A stretch of DNA of 64,000 nucleotides from Acetobacter garciniae (lineage in GTDB: Bacteria; Pseudomonadota; Alphaproteobacteria; Acetobacterales; Acetobacteraceae): contig NZ_JAFVMH010000001.1 in the NCBI RefSeq assembly GCF_017377735.1, positions 744,001 through 808,000 of the forward strand. The letters are read 5' to 3'. The notes under the pieces are model-generated. The model made no database searches. It was not told the origin of the DNA and was given only the letters and a program-made list of their open reading frames with translations. Numbering within the stretch: the stretch's first letter is position 1; every line of letters begins with the position of its first letter. Shown here one piece after another: positions 18,802-32,591 of this stretch. Made by a program: the position numbers and the translations under genes.

Positions 18802-19218
18802 ATGACCACAGCCCTGCTGATCCTGCATTTTTGCGTCACCATTGCCCTGATCGGCGTCGTGCTGATCCAGCGTAGCGAAGGTGGCGGCCTGGGTATCGGC
18901 AGCAGCCAGGGTATGGGCGCGTTCATGTCAGGGCGGGGTACCGCCAACCTTCTGACCCGTACCACCGCCGTGCTGGCCGGGCTGTTCATGTTCCTCTCCC
19001 TGGCACTGGCGGTACTCTATAAGGGGGCGGTCACGGGTGCAGGTCACGACATTCTGGCCACCCCGCCCCAGCAGTCAGCTCCGGTCGTGCCCGCCCTGCC
19101 GGCCGGCAGCACGCCTGCTCCTGCTGCGTCGACCCCGGCGGCCCCTGCCCCGGCTGCTTCTGCTCCCTCGGGCCCTGCCCCATCGGTTGCTCCGGCTCAG
19201 GCGCCCTCCAAGCCCTGA
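18802..19218 (+). CDS. secG: Preprotein translocase subunit SecG
   Basis: A 138-residue inner-membrane component of the SecYEG channel. Two transmembrane helices are visible (about 3-23 and 54-74) with the conserved loop between them, including GLGIGSSQGMGAFMSGRGTANLL-like sequence that follows the usual F-x-x-x-G/A-N-x-L pattern. Residues about 80-138 are an Ala/Pro/Ser tail that is far longer than in E. coli SecG (110 residues in total). The gene is 26 bp after tpiA, and a strong terminator follows at 19278-19312, so tpiA-secG form one unit. Confidence 0.9.
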   Translation: MTTALLILHFCVTIALIGVVLIQRSEGGGLGIGSSQGMGAFMSGRGTANLLTRTTAVLAGLFMFLSLALAVLYKGAVTGAGHDILATPPQQSAPVVPALPAGSTPAPAASTPAAPAPAASAPSGPAPSVAPAQAPSKP

Positions 19219-21830
<2,612 letters not shown>

Positions 21831-21863
21831 GATCGTGATGCTTTTCTGAATAAGGATGCAAGT

Positions 21864-21940
21864 TCTTGTGTCGCCTTTTTTCAAAAAGGGCATGGTTTTC
21901 TTAAGCTTTTTGAAAAAAGCTTCACAAAAAACTTTTACCT
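21864..21940. repeat. Two-hairpin intergenic repeat, copy 1
   Basis: Two hairpins in tandem: CCTTTTT/AAAAAGG at 21874-21889, and AAGCTTTTT/AAAAAGCTT at 21903-21922, 13 nt apart, then a CACAAAAAACTTTT stretch. The reverse complement of 35741-35817 matches most of this element, including spacing and both flanks, so the two are copies of one family. Both copies are in gaps between convergent genes. The T- and A-rich arms could act as bidirectional terminators. Confidence 0.7.
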
Positions 21941-22002
21941 GTTAATTGATATTTCTTGGGCCGAAAAGACTGCGCAAAACTTTCGGTGCGACTTGATGAA
22001 AC

Positions 22003-22031
22003 GCCGCCGGTTATCTCCGGCGGCATTTTTT
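22003..22031 (+). terminator. Rho-independent terminator in kdsA-gyrB gap
   Basis: A perfect 8-bp stem, GCCGCCGG at 22003-22010 and CCGGCGGC at 22017-22024, a 6-nt loop, then ATTTTTTA. The U-tract is on the plus strand, so it ends pyrG-kdsA transcription before it enters gyrB antisense. A weaker CCGAAA/TTTCGG hairpin lies at 21961-21986. Confidence 0.75.
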
Positions 22032-22048
22032 ATGTCCTAACAGCAGGC

Positions 22049-24592
<2,544 letters not shown>

Positions 24593-25711
24593 TTATGTCT
24601 GCGCGGGTAAAAACGCGCCGTGGCTGAGCGTGCGGAACTGGGCTTTGTCGCGCAAGGGCGCAAAAGGGGCGGTGTCTGTGCCAGTCAGGATGACGGTGGT
24701 GGCAAAGCCCTGGATCATCTCCAGCAGGGAGGCACGGCGCGCCGCGTCAAGATGCACGAGGGGTTCGTCCAGCAACATCAGCGGTGGGGCCCCTCTATGG
24801 TCCTCCACCAGGCGGGCATGGGCCAGGATCACTCCCATCAGCAGCGATTTCTGCTGTCCGGTGCTGGCCAGTTCGGCGGACTGACCTGAATGCGGGTCGG
24901 CCAGCGTCATGTCGGCCCGATGGCTGCCCAGGCTGGCGCGGCCTTTTTCGCGGTCCACGGCACGGCGCTGGGCGAACTGCTCGCGCAGCCAGTCTTCCGT
25001 CGCCAGTGCGGGGGCCGTGGCCAGATGCTCCGCCACCGCGCAATGCAGTTCAAGCCGCACGGCGGGAAAAGCGCCAAGCCCGTGCTGGCCGTAATGGTTG
25101 AGCTGGCGCACGGTGTCCTGGCGGGCGGCTGTCACCGCCACGGCATGCCGGGCCATGGAGGCTTCCAGCCCGCCCAGCCACACATGTTCGGACGCGCGTG
25201 TCTGCAACAGGCGGTTGCGTTGCGTCATGGCCCGGTCATAGGCTGCGAGTTCGCGCGCATGCTGCGGGGTGACGGCCATGACCAGCCTGTCCAGAAAGCG
25301 CCGCCGTCCGCTCGCACTTTCGCTGAACAGCCGGTCCATCTGCGGGGTGATCCAGACCGCACTGATCGTGTCATCCCCGCTGAGCGCGCCACGATTGAGC
25401 TTGCCGTTAAGCAGGAAAACCCGGCGTGGCCCGTTGGGTGCGGACTGCACGCCGGTGCCGATTTCAAGCACGTCGTCCCCGGTCCGGATCTGGGCCGAAA
25501 TACCCCAGTCCAGGCATCCGTCCTTGCCCATATGGGCAAGAGGGGCCGAACGCAGCCCCCGCCCGGGTGCAAGGAGCGAGACTGCTTCAAGCAGGTTGGT
25601 CTTGCCGCTGCCGTTTTCGCCCGTCAGGACAAGCAGCGGGGAATCCGGCTGCCAGGTCAGGCGTTCGTAATTGCGAAAGCGCGACAATGTCAGTTTGAGC
25701 AGGCGCGGCAT
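24593..25711 (-). CDS. recF: DNA replication and repair protein RecF
   Basis: A 372-residue SMC-like ATPase that loads RecA at single-strand gaps with RecO and RecR. The Walker A motif GENGSGKTNLLEA lies about 33-45, the N-terminal LTLSRFRNYE is typical, the signature is in ASTGQQKSLLMGVILAHA, and the Walker B-like LMLLDEPLVHLDAARR follows. ATG 25711 is chosen on family start; the frame to 25756 would add 15 residues without similarity. The gene begins 76 bp after the end of dnaN. The dnaN-recF-gyrB order is the ancestral bacterial one, whereas many alphaproteobacteria have dispersed these genes. Confidence 0.93.
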   Translation of the reverse strand: MPRLLKLTLSRFRNYERLTWQPDSPLLVLTGENGSGKTNLLEAVSLLAPGRGLRSAPLAHMGKDGCLDWGISAQIRTGDDVLEIGTGVQSAPNGPRRVFLLNGKLNRGALSGDDTISAVWITPQMDRLFSESASGRRRFLDRLVMAVTPQHARELAAYDRAMTQRNRLLQTRASEHVWLGGLEASMARHAVAVTAARQDTVRQLNHYGQHGLGAFPAVRLELHCAVAEHLATAPALATEDWLREQFAQRRAVDREKGRASLGSHRADMTLADPHSGQSAELASTGQQKSLLMGVILAHARLVEDHRGAPPLMLLDEPLVHLDAARRASLLEMIQGFATTVILTGTDTAPFAPLRDKAQFRTLSHGAFLPAQT

Positions 25712-25787
25712 GATCAGGCCCGCCCGCCCCCTGCGCGGGAGGTTACAGCCCGGCACATGGGGTGGACGGCAGGCAGGTCAGTCCCGC

Positions 25788-26909
25788 TCACACGCGCATG
25801 GGCATGAGGACATACAGGGCCGAAGGGCTGTCCACATCGCGCACGATGGTGGGGGACGCGCTATCGGCGAAGCAGAATTCCACTTCCTTTTCCACCTGGT
25901 CGGTAATGTCGTTCAGGTAGCGGGCCTGAAAGCCGATTTCCAGCGCCTCCGCATCGTAGGAAACACGGTTGTCGTCCAGTTCTTCCTTGGCCACACCCTG
26001 TTCGGGGCTGCTGGCAGAAAGGGTCAGCAGGCCGGGTTCGAGCGCCATCTTGACCGGGCGGGAGCGTTCCTGGCTGATGGCGGCCACGCGGGCCACGGCG
26101 TCGGAAAAGTCTTTTTTCCCCACCCGCAGGATACGCGTGTTGCCGCGCGGAATGACACGCTCATATTCGGGGAACGTGCCATCGATCAGCTTGGATGTCA
26201 GGATAACGGGACCAGCCGTGAACTGGATGCGGGTATCCGACAGGGCAATGGCCACTTCCTCGGGCGCCTCATCGATCAGCTTGCGTAGTTCGTTGATGGT
26301 CTTGCGCGGGATAATCACCCCCGGTATGCCCGCGGCCCCCGCCGGAAGCGTGGTTTCCATACGGGCCAGGCGGTGCCCGTCGGTTGCTACGGCGCGCAGG
26401 CGGGGCTCGCCCTCCACTTCGGCGGCGTGCAGGTAGATGCCGTTCAGGTAATAGCGTGTTTCCTCGGTCGAGATCGCAAAGCGGGTCTTGTCGATCAGCG
26501 AGCGCAGGATCCCCGATCCGAGCGAGAAGCTGTGCGGGAAATCCCCTGCCCCCATGGACGGAAAATCATCCACGTTCAGCACGTTCAGGCGTGTTGCGTA
26601 ACGCCCAGCGCGCAGGTGCAGCGGGCCGTCGCTGGACTGGTCGAGTTCGACGCTGACACCGTCAGGCAGCTTGCGGACGATTTCATACAGGACGGAAGCG
26701 GGTGCCGTGGTCGCCCCTTCCTGGATCACGGTTGCGGGGACGTGTTCCACAACCTCGATTTCCATGTCCGTGGCTTTCAGGCTGAGCTGCCCGTCTGCCG
26801 CCTGGATGAGCACATTGGCAAGGATGGGAATGGTGTTGCGCTTTTCCGCGACACTCTGGATATGGGCCAACGCCTTGAGCAGCGTCGCACGCTCCGCCGA
26901 AAATTTCAT
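25788..26909 (-). CDS. dnaN: DNA polymerase III sliding clamp (beta subunit)
   Basis: A 373-residue ring-forming clamp that tethers polymerase III to DNA. The N-terminus MKFSAERATLLKALAHIQ, the NTIPILANVLI strand, and the C-terminal end with YVLMPMRV are typical; the final M-P-M-R-x is the family's conserved end that forms part of the partner-binding pocket. ATG 26909 with GAGG about 5 bp upstream is preferred; the frame running to 26993 lies in the dnaA-dnaN gap. Length is normal (E. coli 366). It follows dnaA by 118 bp. Confidence 0.95.
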   Translation of the reverse strand: MKFSAERATLLKALAHIQSVAEKRNTIPILANVLIQAADGQLSLKATDMEIEVVEHVPATVIQEGATTAPASVLYEIVRKLPDGVSVELDQSSDGPLHLRAGRYATRLNVLNVDDFPSMGAGDFPHSFSLGSGILRSLIDKTRFAISTEETRYYLNGIYLHAAEVEGEPRLRAVATDGHRLARMETTLPAGAAGIPGVIIPRKTINELRKLIDEAPEEVAIALSDTRIQFTAGPVILTSKLIDGTFPEYERVIPRGNTRILRVGKKDFSDAVARVAAISQERSRPVKMALEPGLLTLSASSPEQGVAKEELDDNRVSYDAEALEIGFQARYLNDITDQVEKEVEFCFADSASPTIVRDVDSPSALYVLMPMRV

Positions 26910-27027
26910 GTAGTCCTCGTTCCCTGCACGGCCGGGTTGTTCCTGTCTGGCCAGAATACCCGTATCATTCCCCTGGAAAGTAACAGGCGCCAATGATCAG
27001 TCAATCCTTTTGGATAGAGCGGTTTTC

Positions 27028-28455
27028 TCAGCTTTCCAGCATACGGCGCAGCAGTTCCACATCTTCGGCGAACGCCGCGTCTCGTTCCATGAGTTCGGTC
27101 ACGCGATTGACCGCGTGCATGACCGTCGTGTGGTCGCGATTGCCGAATTTGCGACCGATTTCGGGCAGCGAACGGCTGGTCAACTGCTTGGCCAGGTACA
27201 TGGCCACCTGGCGCGGGCGGGCCACATTGCGCGCCCGGCGGGCCGATGACATGTCGGTCAGCCGGATATTCCAGTGTTCGGCCACTTTTTTCTGGATTTC
27301 CTCAATCGTCACGCGCCGGTCATGCGCCTTGAGGATATCGTGCAGGACCTCCTGCGTGGCTTCCAGCGTGACGGGGCGGCCGAACAGGTTTGCATGGGCG
27401 ATCAGCCGGTTCAACGCCCCTTCAAGCTCGCGCACATTGGTGGTGATCTTGTGGGCCAGGAATTCCAGCACCTTGGCCGGCACCATGACACCGGACGCCG
27501 CAGCCTTGGATTCAAGGATGGAAATGCGCAGTTCGAACGTGGTGGCGTGAATATCGGCTACCATGCCGCAGCCAAGCCGCGTGCGCAGCCGGTCTTCCAG
27601 CCCCGACAGGTCCGAGGGGGATTTGTCGGCGGAGACCACGATCTGGCGCCCTGCATCCACCAGCGCGTTGAAAGTATGGAAAAACTCTTCCTGCGTGTTG
27701 TCCTTGCCGATAAGGAATTGCAGGTCGTCGATCATCAGCACGTCAACGGAGCGGAGCTGTTCCTTGAATTCTATGGTCGATTGCGAACGGATTGCCGCAA
27801 TGAAGCGGTACATGAATTTCTCGGCCGACATATAGGCCACCGACACCTGGCCGGTCTTGAGCAGTTCCGCACCGATCGCATGCATGAGATGGGTCTTGCC
27901 CAGTCCCACGCCCCCATACAGGAACAAGGGGTTGAACCCGGCACTGGACGGCTTTTCGGCCACGCGGCGGGCACAGGCATAGGCGAATTCGTTGGGTTTG
28001 CCGACCACGAACGTATCGAAGGTAAAGCGGCTGTCCAGCGCTGTTACCAGGTCACTTCGCGCATCGGGCACTGCCGCGCGCTGGCCGGGGGGTGGGTCTT
28101 CTACCGCGTTGGGTGGGGGCGGTACCTGTTCCAGCGGGATGGGGGCCGGATCGCCCGGGCGGGAGACCTGGAGTTCAACGCGCCGCAGGGTGGGTATTTC
28201 ATGGTGCCAGAGATCGCTCAGCCGGTCACCGTACTGGCTGCGCACCCAGTCGCGCAGAAAACGCGTGGGCAGCAGCAGGGTAATTTCATCCCCATCGATC
28301 GGGCCCAGGGCGATCTTGGTCAGCCAGGTGCGATATTCGACCTCGCCAACCTCACCCTTCAGGCGCGCGCAGATACGCAGCCACGATTCCTCAAGCCCCT
28401 TGTCGTTTTCCAGCCTGGAAACGGCGCTTTCGTCATCGTCCACTCCGATTTTCAT
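27028..28455 (-). CDS. dnaA: Chromosomal replication initiator DnaA
   Basis: A 475-residue AAA+ protein that opens the replication origin. Domain I spans about 15-95, a Pro-rich linker 100-135, the AAA+ domain III about 140-360 with Walker A GGVGLGKTHL at 181-190 and the Walker B segment VLMIDDLQFL, and domain IV at the C-terminus with the DnaA signature GNRDHTTVMHAVNRV. The start at 28455 has GGGAG 6 bp upstream; the open frame to 28497 is non-coding leader. The leader carries a perfect 8-bp inverted repeat (28478-28496). No consensus DnaA box TTATCCACA is visible directly upstream. Confidence 0.95.
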   Translation of the reverse strand: MKIGVDDDESAVSRLENDKGLEESWLRICARLKGEVGEVEYRTWLTKIALGPIDGDEITLLLPTRFLRDWVRSQYGDRLSDLWHHEIPTLRRVELQVSRPGDPAPIPLEQVPPPPNAVEDPPPGQRAAVPDARSDLVTALDSRFTFDTFVVGKPNEFAYACARRVAEKPSSAGFNPLFLYGGVGLGKTHLMHAIGAELLKTGQVSVAYMSAEKFMYRFIAAIRSQSTIEFKEQLRSVDVLMIDDLQFLIGKDNTQEEFFHTFNALVDAGRQIVVSADKSPSDLSGLEDRLRTRLGCGMVADIHATTFELRISILESKAAASGVMVPAKVLEFLAHKITTNVRELEGALNRLIAHANLFGRPVTLEATQEVLHDILKAHDRRVTIEEIQKKVAEHWNIRLTDMSSARRARNVARPRQVAMYLAKQLTSRSLPEIGRKFGNRDHTTVMHAVNRVTELMERDAAFAEDVELLRRMLES

Positions 28456-28477
28456 TTTTGCTCCCGAGCGGTCAAGC

Positions 28478-28496
28478 TGCGTAAGGTGCTTACGCA
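28478..28496. promoter_or_regulatory. Palindrome in the dnaA leader
   Basis: TGCGTAAG at 28478-28485 and CTTACGCA at 28489-28496 form a perfect inverted repeat with a 3-bp spacer, 22 bp upstream of the dnaA start codon. A repeat with so short a spacer looks more like a protein operator than an RNA hairpin. A second palindrome, CGTTCA/TGAACG, lies at 28553-28568. The protein that binds is unknown. Confidence 0.4.
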
Positions 28497-28552
28497 AAAT
28501 TTATGGGTCAACGCGCCGGGCCGTGGCGCGGCTGTCTGCAACCCTGAAAAAT

Positions 28553-28568
28553 CGTTCACTGCTGAACG
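28553..28568. promoter_or_regulatory. Second palindrome upstream of dnaA
   Basis: CGTTCA at 28553-28558 and TGAACG at 28563-28568, spacer CTGC. It is 98 bp upstream of the dnaA start. The arms do not fit the alphaproteobacterial LexA direct repeat (GTTC-N7-GTTC). The remaining part of the 343-bp gap 28456-28798 contains the rpsT terminator and no gene. Confidence 0.3.
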
Positions 28569-28710
28569 CGCAAACACACCCGCCTTCGGGCGTGGGGCAC
28601 GCAAGGTCATCTGACCAGATTAAAGCAGCGTCCGAGCATGGGGCAATGAAAAACTCGGCCGGCCCACGTGCTGCCTTTCCCCTGCCCTTTTCGGGAAAAA
28701 CCGTGCTGTA

Positions 28711-28749
28711 AAAAACAAAGCCGAATCATCGCGCAGATGATTCGGCTTT
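28711..28749 (-). terminator. Rho-independent terminator after rpsT
   Basis: A perfect 14-bp stem, AAAGCCGAATCATC at 28717-28730 and GATGATTCGGCTTT at 28736-28749, loop of 5. Read on the minus strand it is followed by GTTTTTT, so it ends rpsT transcription, 50 bp after the rpsT stop, and insulates dnaA. Confidence 0.85.
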
Positions 28750-28798
28750 GCTCATATCCGGCCACAAGGCCTGCCACAAAGGCAGGCAACAGGCTTCC

Positions 28799-29068
28799 TC
28801 AGGCGGTCGCCAGCGCCTTGACGCGGGCGGACAGGCGGGAAATCTTGCGGGCCACGGTGTTGTGATGCACAACGCCCTTGGTGGCGGCACGCTGGATTTC
28901 CGGCTGGGCGACGCGCAGCGCTTCGCGGGCGGCGTCCTGGTCGCCAGCGGCGATAGCCGTCTCGACCTTCTTGATGAAGGTACGCATGCGGGATTTGCGA
29001 GCCGTGTTACGGGCAGTCCGCTTCGCGGTCTGCCGGATGCGCTTACGCGCCGAAGCGATGTTCGCCAT
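28799..29068 (-). CDS. rpsT: 30S ribosomal protein S20
   Basis: An 89-residue, very basic primary 16S rRNA-binding protein of the small subunit. The N-terminus [17 protein letters not shown], the central [11 protein letters not shown] segment and the C-terminal [19 protein letters not shown] are canonical. No strong Shine-Dalgarno is seen upstream of ATG 29068, which fits a gene whose translation is regulated in E. coli, but regulation here is not proven. It sits between mutM and dnaA on the same strand and is bounded by terminators on both sides, so it is a single-gene transcript. Confidence 0.95.
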   Translation of the reverse strand: MANIASARKRIRQTAKRTARNTARKSRMRTFIKKVETAIAAGDQDAAREALRVAQPEIQRAATKGVVHHNTVARKISRLSARVKALATA

Positions 29069-29090
29069 GGGTTTCTATTCTGTCCAGCAC

Positions 29091-29119
29091 TTAAAGAAAA
29101 AGGGGCCGATCGAACGGCC
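29091..29119 (-). terminator. Rho-independent terminator after mutM
   Basis: GGCCG at 29104-29108 and CGGCC at 29115-29119 with a 6-nt loop; on the minus strand the stem is followed by CCTTTTTCTTT. It is 74 bp downstream of the mutM stop and just ahead of the rpsT start. Confidence 0.6.
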
Positions 29120-29192
29120 ACAAAGAGTAAGCGGTCGTGTAATGCAGGCAGGTGCGTCCCGTCAAGCGTGTTCGGTGTCCATCAGCCGGTTT

Positions 29193-30032
29193 TCACCCGT
29201 TTTTCTGGAACCGGGGGCAGAAAAAGCTCGATCGTCCCGCCTGCGTGATCTGTTCCACGCCATGGCATTGCGGCGGTCCGGGGCAACGCGGGCACGGTTT
29301 GCCCTTCTTATTGTAGACCTGCCAGGCATGCTGAAAATAGCCCAGCTCACCCCCGGGGCGCACATAATCCTTCAGGCTCGACCCGCCGGCGGCAATGGCT
29401 TCCTCCAGCACGGCGCGAATGGCTTTGACCAGCTTGCGGGCCTGCGGGCCTGTCAGTTTGGCGGCGAGCATCTGCGGGTGGATGCCAGCGCGGTACAGCG
29501 CTTCGGAGACATAGATATTGCCAAGCCCCGCAACCACCTTCTGGTCCAGCAGCGCGGTCTTGATGGGGGTGCGCCTGCCGCTGAACGCATCCAGCAGGGT
29601 TCGGGGCGTGAAATCCGCACTCAGCGGTTCGGGGCCCATGCCCGCCAGAAGGGCGAAACGTTCTTCATCCTGCGTGGGGATGACCGTCAGCATGCCAAAG
29701 CGGCGCGGATCGATATAGGCGCACCGTCCCGCGTCATCCATGCTCAGGACCACATGTTCGTGTGGCGGGGTGATTTGCGGAGAATCGAGTGCGATCCGCC
29801 CGGACATGCCCAGATGCAGGATAATGGTGCGCCCACCCGACAGGCGGATAAGAATATATTTGCCCCGCCTGCAAAAGCCTTCGATGCGCCGCCCCACCAC
29901 CTGTTGCGAAAAATCGGCGGGAATCCGCCATCGCAGATCGTGGCGGCGCACGATGACGTCACGAATGGTGCGATTTTGCAGGGCAGCGAGCATGCCGCGC
30001 ATAACCGTTTCGACTTCGGGGAGTTCCGGCAT
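29193..30032 (-). CDS. mutM: Formamidopyrimidine-DNA glycosylase, atypical zinc finger
   Basis: A 279-residue base-excision repair enzyme that removes 8-oxoguanine and ring-opened purines. The catalytic N-terminus MPELPEVET (Pro2, Glu3) is intact, as is HLGMSGRI with the family lysine region nearby, and the helix-two-turn-helix [18 protein letters not shown]. The C-terminal zinc finger is unusual: a first pair C-P-R-C, an extra Cys-His in PPQCHG, and then FFCPRFQ, where the fourth zinc cysteine is replaced by Phe (codon TTC). The finger may use the extra Cys or His instead. It is divergent from ubiE with a 29-bp gap, a conserved alphaproteobacterial arrangement. Confidence 0.92.
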   Translation of the reverse strand: MPELPEVETVMRGMLAALQNRTIRDVIVRRHDLRWRIPADFSQQVVGRRIEGFCRRGKYILIRLSGGRTIILHLGMSGRIALDSPQITPPHEHVVLSMDDAGRCAYIDPRRFGMLTVIPTQDEERFALLAGMGPEPLSADFTPRTLLDAFSGRRTPIKTALLDQKVVAGLGNIYVSEALYRAGIHPQMLAAKLTGPQARKLVKAIRAVLEEAIAAGGSSLKDYVRPGGELGYFQHAWQVYNKKGKPCPRCPGPPQCHGVEQITQAGRSSFFCPRFQKNG

Positions 30033-30061
30033 GGCTGCAAAGCAGGGTATAGAGGAAACCC

Positions 30062-30844
30062 ATGACCGACAACAGCTTTGCGCCCTCCCCCGTTTCTTCC
30101 GACGTGACTGCGGATCAGACGGATTTCGGCTTCCGTTCCGTCAGGAAGGAAGAGAAGAAAAACCTCGTCCGGGCTGTCTTCGACAGCGTGGCCTCCAAGT
30201 ACGACGTGATGAACGACATCATGTCGCTTGGCGTGCATCGGGTCTGGAAACGCATATTCGTGACCGAACTGGGCCCGCAACCCGGCCTGTCCCTGCTCGA
30301 CCTGGCGGGGGGCACGGGCGATATCACCTTCGGCTGGCTCAAGGCCGGGGGTGGCCCCGCCATCATGACCGATATCAACGCCAGCATGCTTTCCGTCGGG
30401 CGGGACCGCGCCATCAACCAGGGCCTTGTCTCTGACCTGTCCTTCTGCGTGGTGGATGCCGAGGCCATTCCCGTGCGCGACATGTCCATGGACCGCGTGT
30501 CCATTGCGTTCGGCCTGCGCAACTGCACCGACAAGCTGGCCGTCATCCGTGAGGCACGGCGCGTGCTCAAGCCGGGGGGGCGTTTCCTGTGCCTTGAATT
30601 CTCGCGCGTTCAGGTGGCGGCCCTGGCCCCCATTTATGACGCATGGTCGTTCAAGGTGCTGCCCGCCATGGGTGGGCTGGTGGCCAAGGACAAGGAAAGC
30701 TACCAGTACCTGGCCGAGAGCATTCGCATGTTTCCCGATCAGGAGACCTTGGCCGACATGTTCCGCGAAGCCGGCCTGTCGCATGTGCGCTACCAGTCCC
30801 TGTCCGGCGGTATTGCGGCCATCCATTCCGGCTGGCGTCTCTGA
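30062..30844 (+). CDS. ubiE: Ubiquinone biosynthesis C-methyltransferase
   Basis: A 260-residue SAM-dependent methyltransferase (COQ5 type) that methylates the benzoquinol ring in ubiquinone synthesis. The family signatures are [22 protein letters not shown] near residue 40, the SAM motif [12 protein letters not shown], and the [13 protein letters not shown] segment. An N-terminal hydrophilic extension of about 25 residues precedes the domain. It overlaps no gene; coaBC starts 6 bp after its stop. In many alphaproteobacteria ubiB stands between ubiE and coaBC, but it is missing here. Confidence 0.93.
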   Translation: MTDNSFAPSPVSSDVTADQTDFGFRSVRKEEKKNLVRAVFDSVASKYDVMNDIMSLGVHRVWKRIFVTELGPQPGLSLLDLAGGTGDITFGWLKAGGGPAIMTDINASMLSVGRDRAINQGLVSDLSFCVVDAEAIPVRDMSMDRVSIAFGLRNCTDKLAVIREARRVLKPGGRFLCLEFSRVQVAALAPIYDAWSFKVLPAMGGLVAKDKESYQYLAESIRMFPDQETLADMFREAGLSHVRYQSLSGGIAAIHSGWRL

Positions 30845-30850
30845 CCGCTC

Positions 30851-32119
30851 ATGTCCCGGACCGGACCTGCCCGCTCGGTTCTTCTGGTCATAAGCGGGAG
30901 TATCGCCGCTTATAAGGCCCCCGAACTGATCCGCCTGCTGCGTGCCCAAGGCGTGCAGGTTCGCTGTGTCCTGACGCGTGGAGGCGCACAGTTCGTCACA
31001 CCGCTGACCTTGCAGGCCCTGACCGGGGCCCCCGTGGCCACGGACCTGTTTTCCCTGACCGAGGAGCAGGAAATGGGCCATATCGCCCTTTCCCGCTGGG
31101 CGGATCTGGTGCTGGTCTGCCCCGCTTCGGCCAACCTGCTGGCCCGGATGGCCTCCGGCCTGGCCGATGACCTGGCCAGCACCCTGCTTCTGGCGACGGA
31201 TGCGCCCGTCATGGCGGTGCCCGCCATGAACGTGCGCATGTGGGAGCATGCCGCGACCCGGCATAATGTGGCGACACTGCGTGCCCGGGGCGTGGAGGTA
31301 ATGGCGCCCGCGACGGGGGATATGGCCTGCGGGGAATTCGGCCCCGGCCGCCTGCCGGAACCGCTCGATATCAGGGATGCGGTGCTGGCGTTTTTCCAGC
31401 GCCGGCAGCAGGCAGGCGGCCCGCTGGCCGGTGTGAAGGTGCTGATAACCGCAGGCCCCACGCATGAGCCGATAGACCCCGTGCGTTATCTGGCCAACCG
31501 GTCATCGGGCAAGCAGGGTTATGCCATTGCCCAGGCCTGCGCCGATCTGGGTGCGCAGGTCACGCTGGTCAGCGGGCCGGTGGCGCTGCGCCCACCTGCT
31601 GGCGTTACTTTTATCGCGTGCGAGAGCGCGTGCGAGATGCGTGACCACGCCATGGCCGCCCTGCCGGTGGATGTGGCGATCTGCGCCGCGGCCGTGGCCG
31701 ATTGGCGGCCGGACCATGTGGCGGGGCAGAAGATCAAGAAACAGGACAGGACATCCGTGCCGCCACCGCTTGTGCTGGTGCCCAACCCCGATATTCTGGC
31801 CGAGCTTTCCGAACCCTCACCCATGCGGCCCCGGCTGGTGATCGGCTTTGCGGCCGAGACACAGGACGTGCACGAGCATGCGCAGGCCAAATGGCGGCGC
31901 AAGGGATGCGACTGGATTGTCGCCAACGATGTCAGCCCCGCCACAGGGCATATGGGCGGGGATACCAACCAGGTGCAGGTGATAACCCGGGACGGGGTCG
32001 AAGCCTGGCCGGAAATGGACAAGACCGCGCTGGCGGGTGAGCTTGCGCGGCGCGTGGCGGCCTGGCTGGCACGTCACCCCCGCAGGGATAATGTGCAAAA
32101 TGGAGGAACGCATGGCTGA
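30851..32119 (+). CDS. coaBC: Bifunctional phosphopantothenoylcysteine decarboxylase/synthetase
   Basis: A 422-residue enzyme of coenzyme A synthesis. The N-terminal CoaC flavodoxin-like decarboxylase domain (about 1-185) contains [15 protein letters not shown], the catalytic-type HIALSRWAD histidine, PAMNVRMWE and the active-site cysteine in [12 protein letters not shown]. The C-terminal CoaB synthetase domain (about 195-420) begins with [16 protein letters not shown] and carries [12 protein letters not shown] and the C-terminal ANDVS segment. It lies 6 bp after ubiE and its end overlaps the dut start by 8 bp. Confidence 0.95.
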   Translation: MSRTGPARSVLLVISGSIAAYKAPELIRLLRAQGVQVRCVLTRGGAQFVTPLTLQALTGAPVATDLFSLTEEQEMGHIALSRWADLVLVCPASANLLARMASGLADDLASTLLLATDAPVMAVPAMNVRMWEHAATRHNVATLRARGVEVMAPATGDMACGEFGPGRLPEPLDIRDAVLAFFQRRQQAGGPLAGVKVLITAGPTHEPIDPVRYLANRSSGKQGYAIAQACADLGAQVTLVSGPVALRPPAGVTFIACESACEMRDHAMAALPVDVAICAAAVADWRPDHVAGQKIKKQDRTSVPPPLVLVPNPDILAELSEPSPMRPRLVIGFAAETQDVHEHAQAKWRRKGCDWIVANDVSPATGHMGGDTNQVQVITRDGVEAWPEMDKTALAGELARRVAAWLARHPRRDNVQNGGTHG

Positions 32120-32591
32120 ACAGACAATGCCCGGCACCACGCTCGTGCTGAAAGTCCAGCGTCTGCCCCATGCGCAGGACCTGCCTTTGCCGTCATATGC
32201 CACGCAGGGTGCCGCCGGAATGGACCTGCTGGCGGCCGTGGACGCCCCTCTGGTGCTTGAACCCGGGGCCCGGGCGCTGGTGCCCACAGGGCTGCGAATC
32301 GCACTGCCCGCGGGGTATGAACTTCAGGTAAGGCCGCGTTCGGGCCTTGCCCTCAAGCACGGCATTGTCCTGCCGAACGCGCCGGGCACCATTGACGAGG
32401 ATTACCGCGGCGAACTTGGGATCATCATCATGAATGCCGGGGCCGAGCCCTTTGTCATCGAACGCGGCATGCGGATGGCCCAGGGCGTTCTGGCCCCCGT
32501 GCTGCGCGCGATGTGGGAAGAATGCGACACGCTGGACGAGACAGCCCGCGGGGCGGGAGGGTTCGGCAGTACGGGAACCCGCGTGTCATGA
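32112..32591 (+). CDS. dut: dUTP diphosphatase
   Basis: A 159-residue trimeric enzyme that hydrolyses dUTP to dUMP. The five motifs are present: AAGMDLLAA (I), [13 protein letters not shown] (II), [14 protein letters not shown] (III), [11 protein letters not shown] (IV) and the C-terminal arm [10 protein letters not shown] (V). ATG 32112 has GGAGG 5 bp upstream and overlaps coaBC by 8 bp. Its stop overlaps the start of the ABC permease by 4 bp (ATGA), so the housekeeping coaBC-dut pair and the transporter are on one message. Confidence 0.95.
   Translation: MAEQTMPGTTLVLKVQRLPHAQDLPLPSYATQGAAGMDLLAAVDAPLVLEPGARALVPTGLRIALPAGYELQVRPRSGLALKHGIVLPNAPGTIDEDYRGELGIIIMNAGAEPFVIERGMRMAQGVLAPVLRAMWEECDTLDETARGAGGFGSTGTRVS

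Noticed and set aside
28456..28798. Replication origin in the rpsT-dnaA gap
   Set aside because: No DnaA-box consensus and no AT-rich unwinding element was seen; two palindromes alone do not support an origin.
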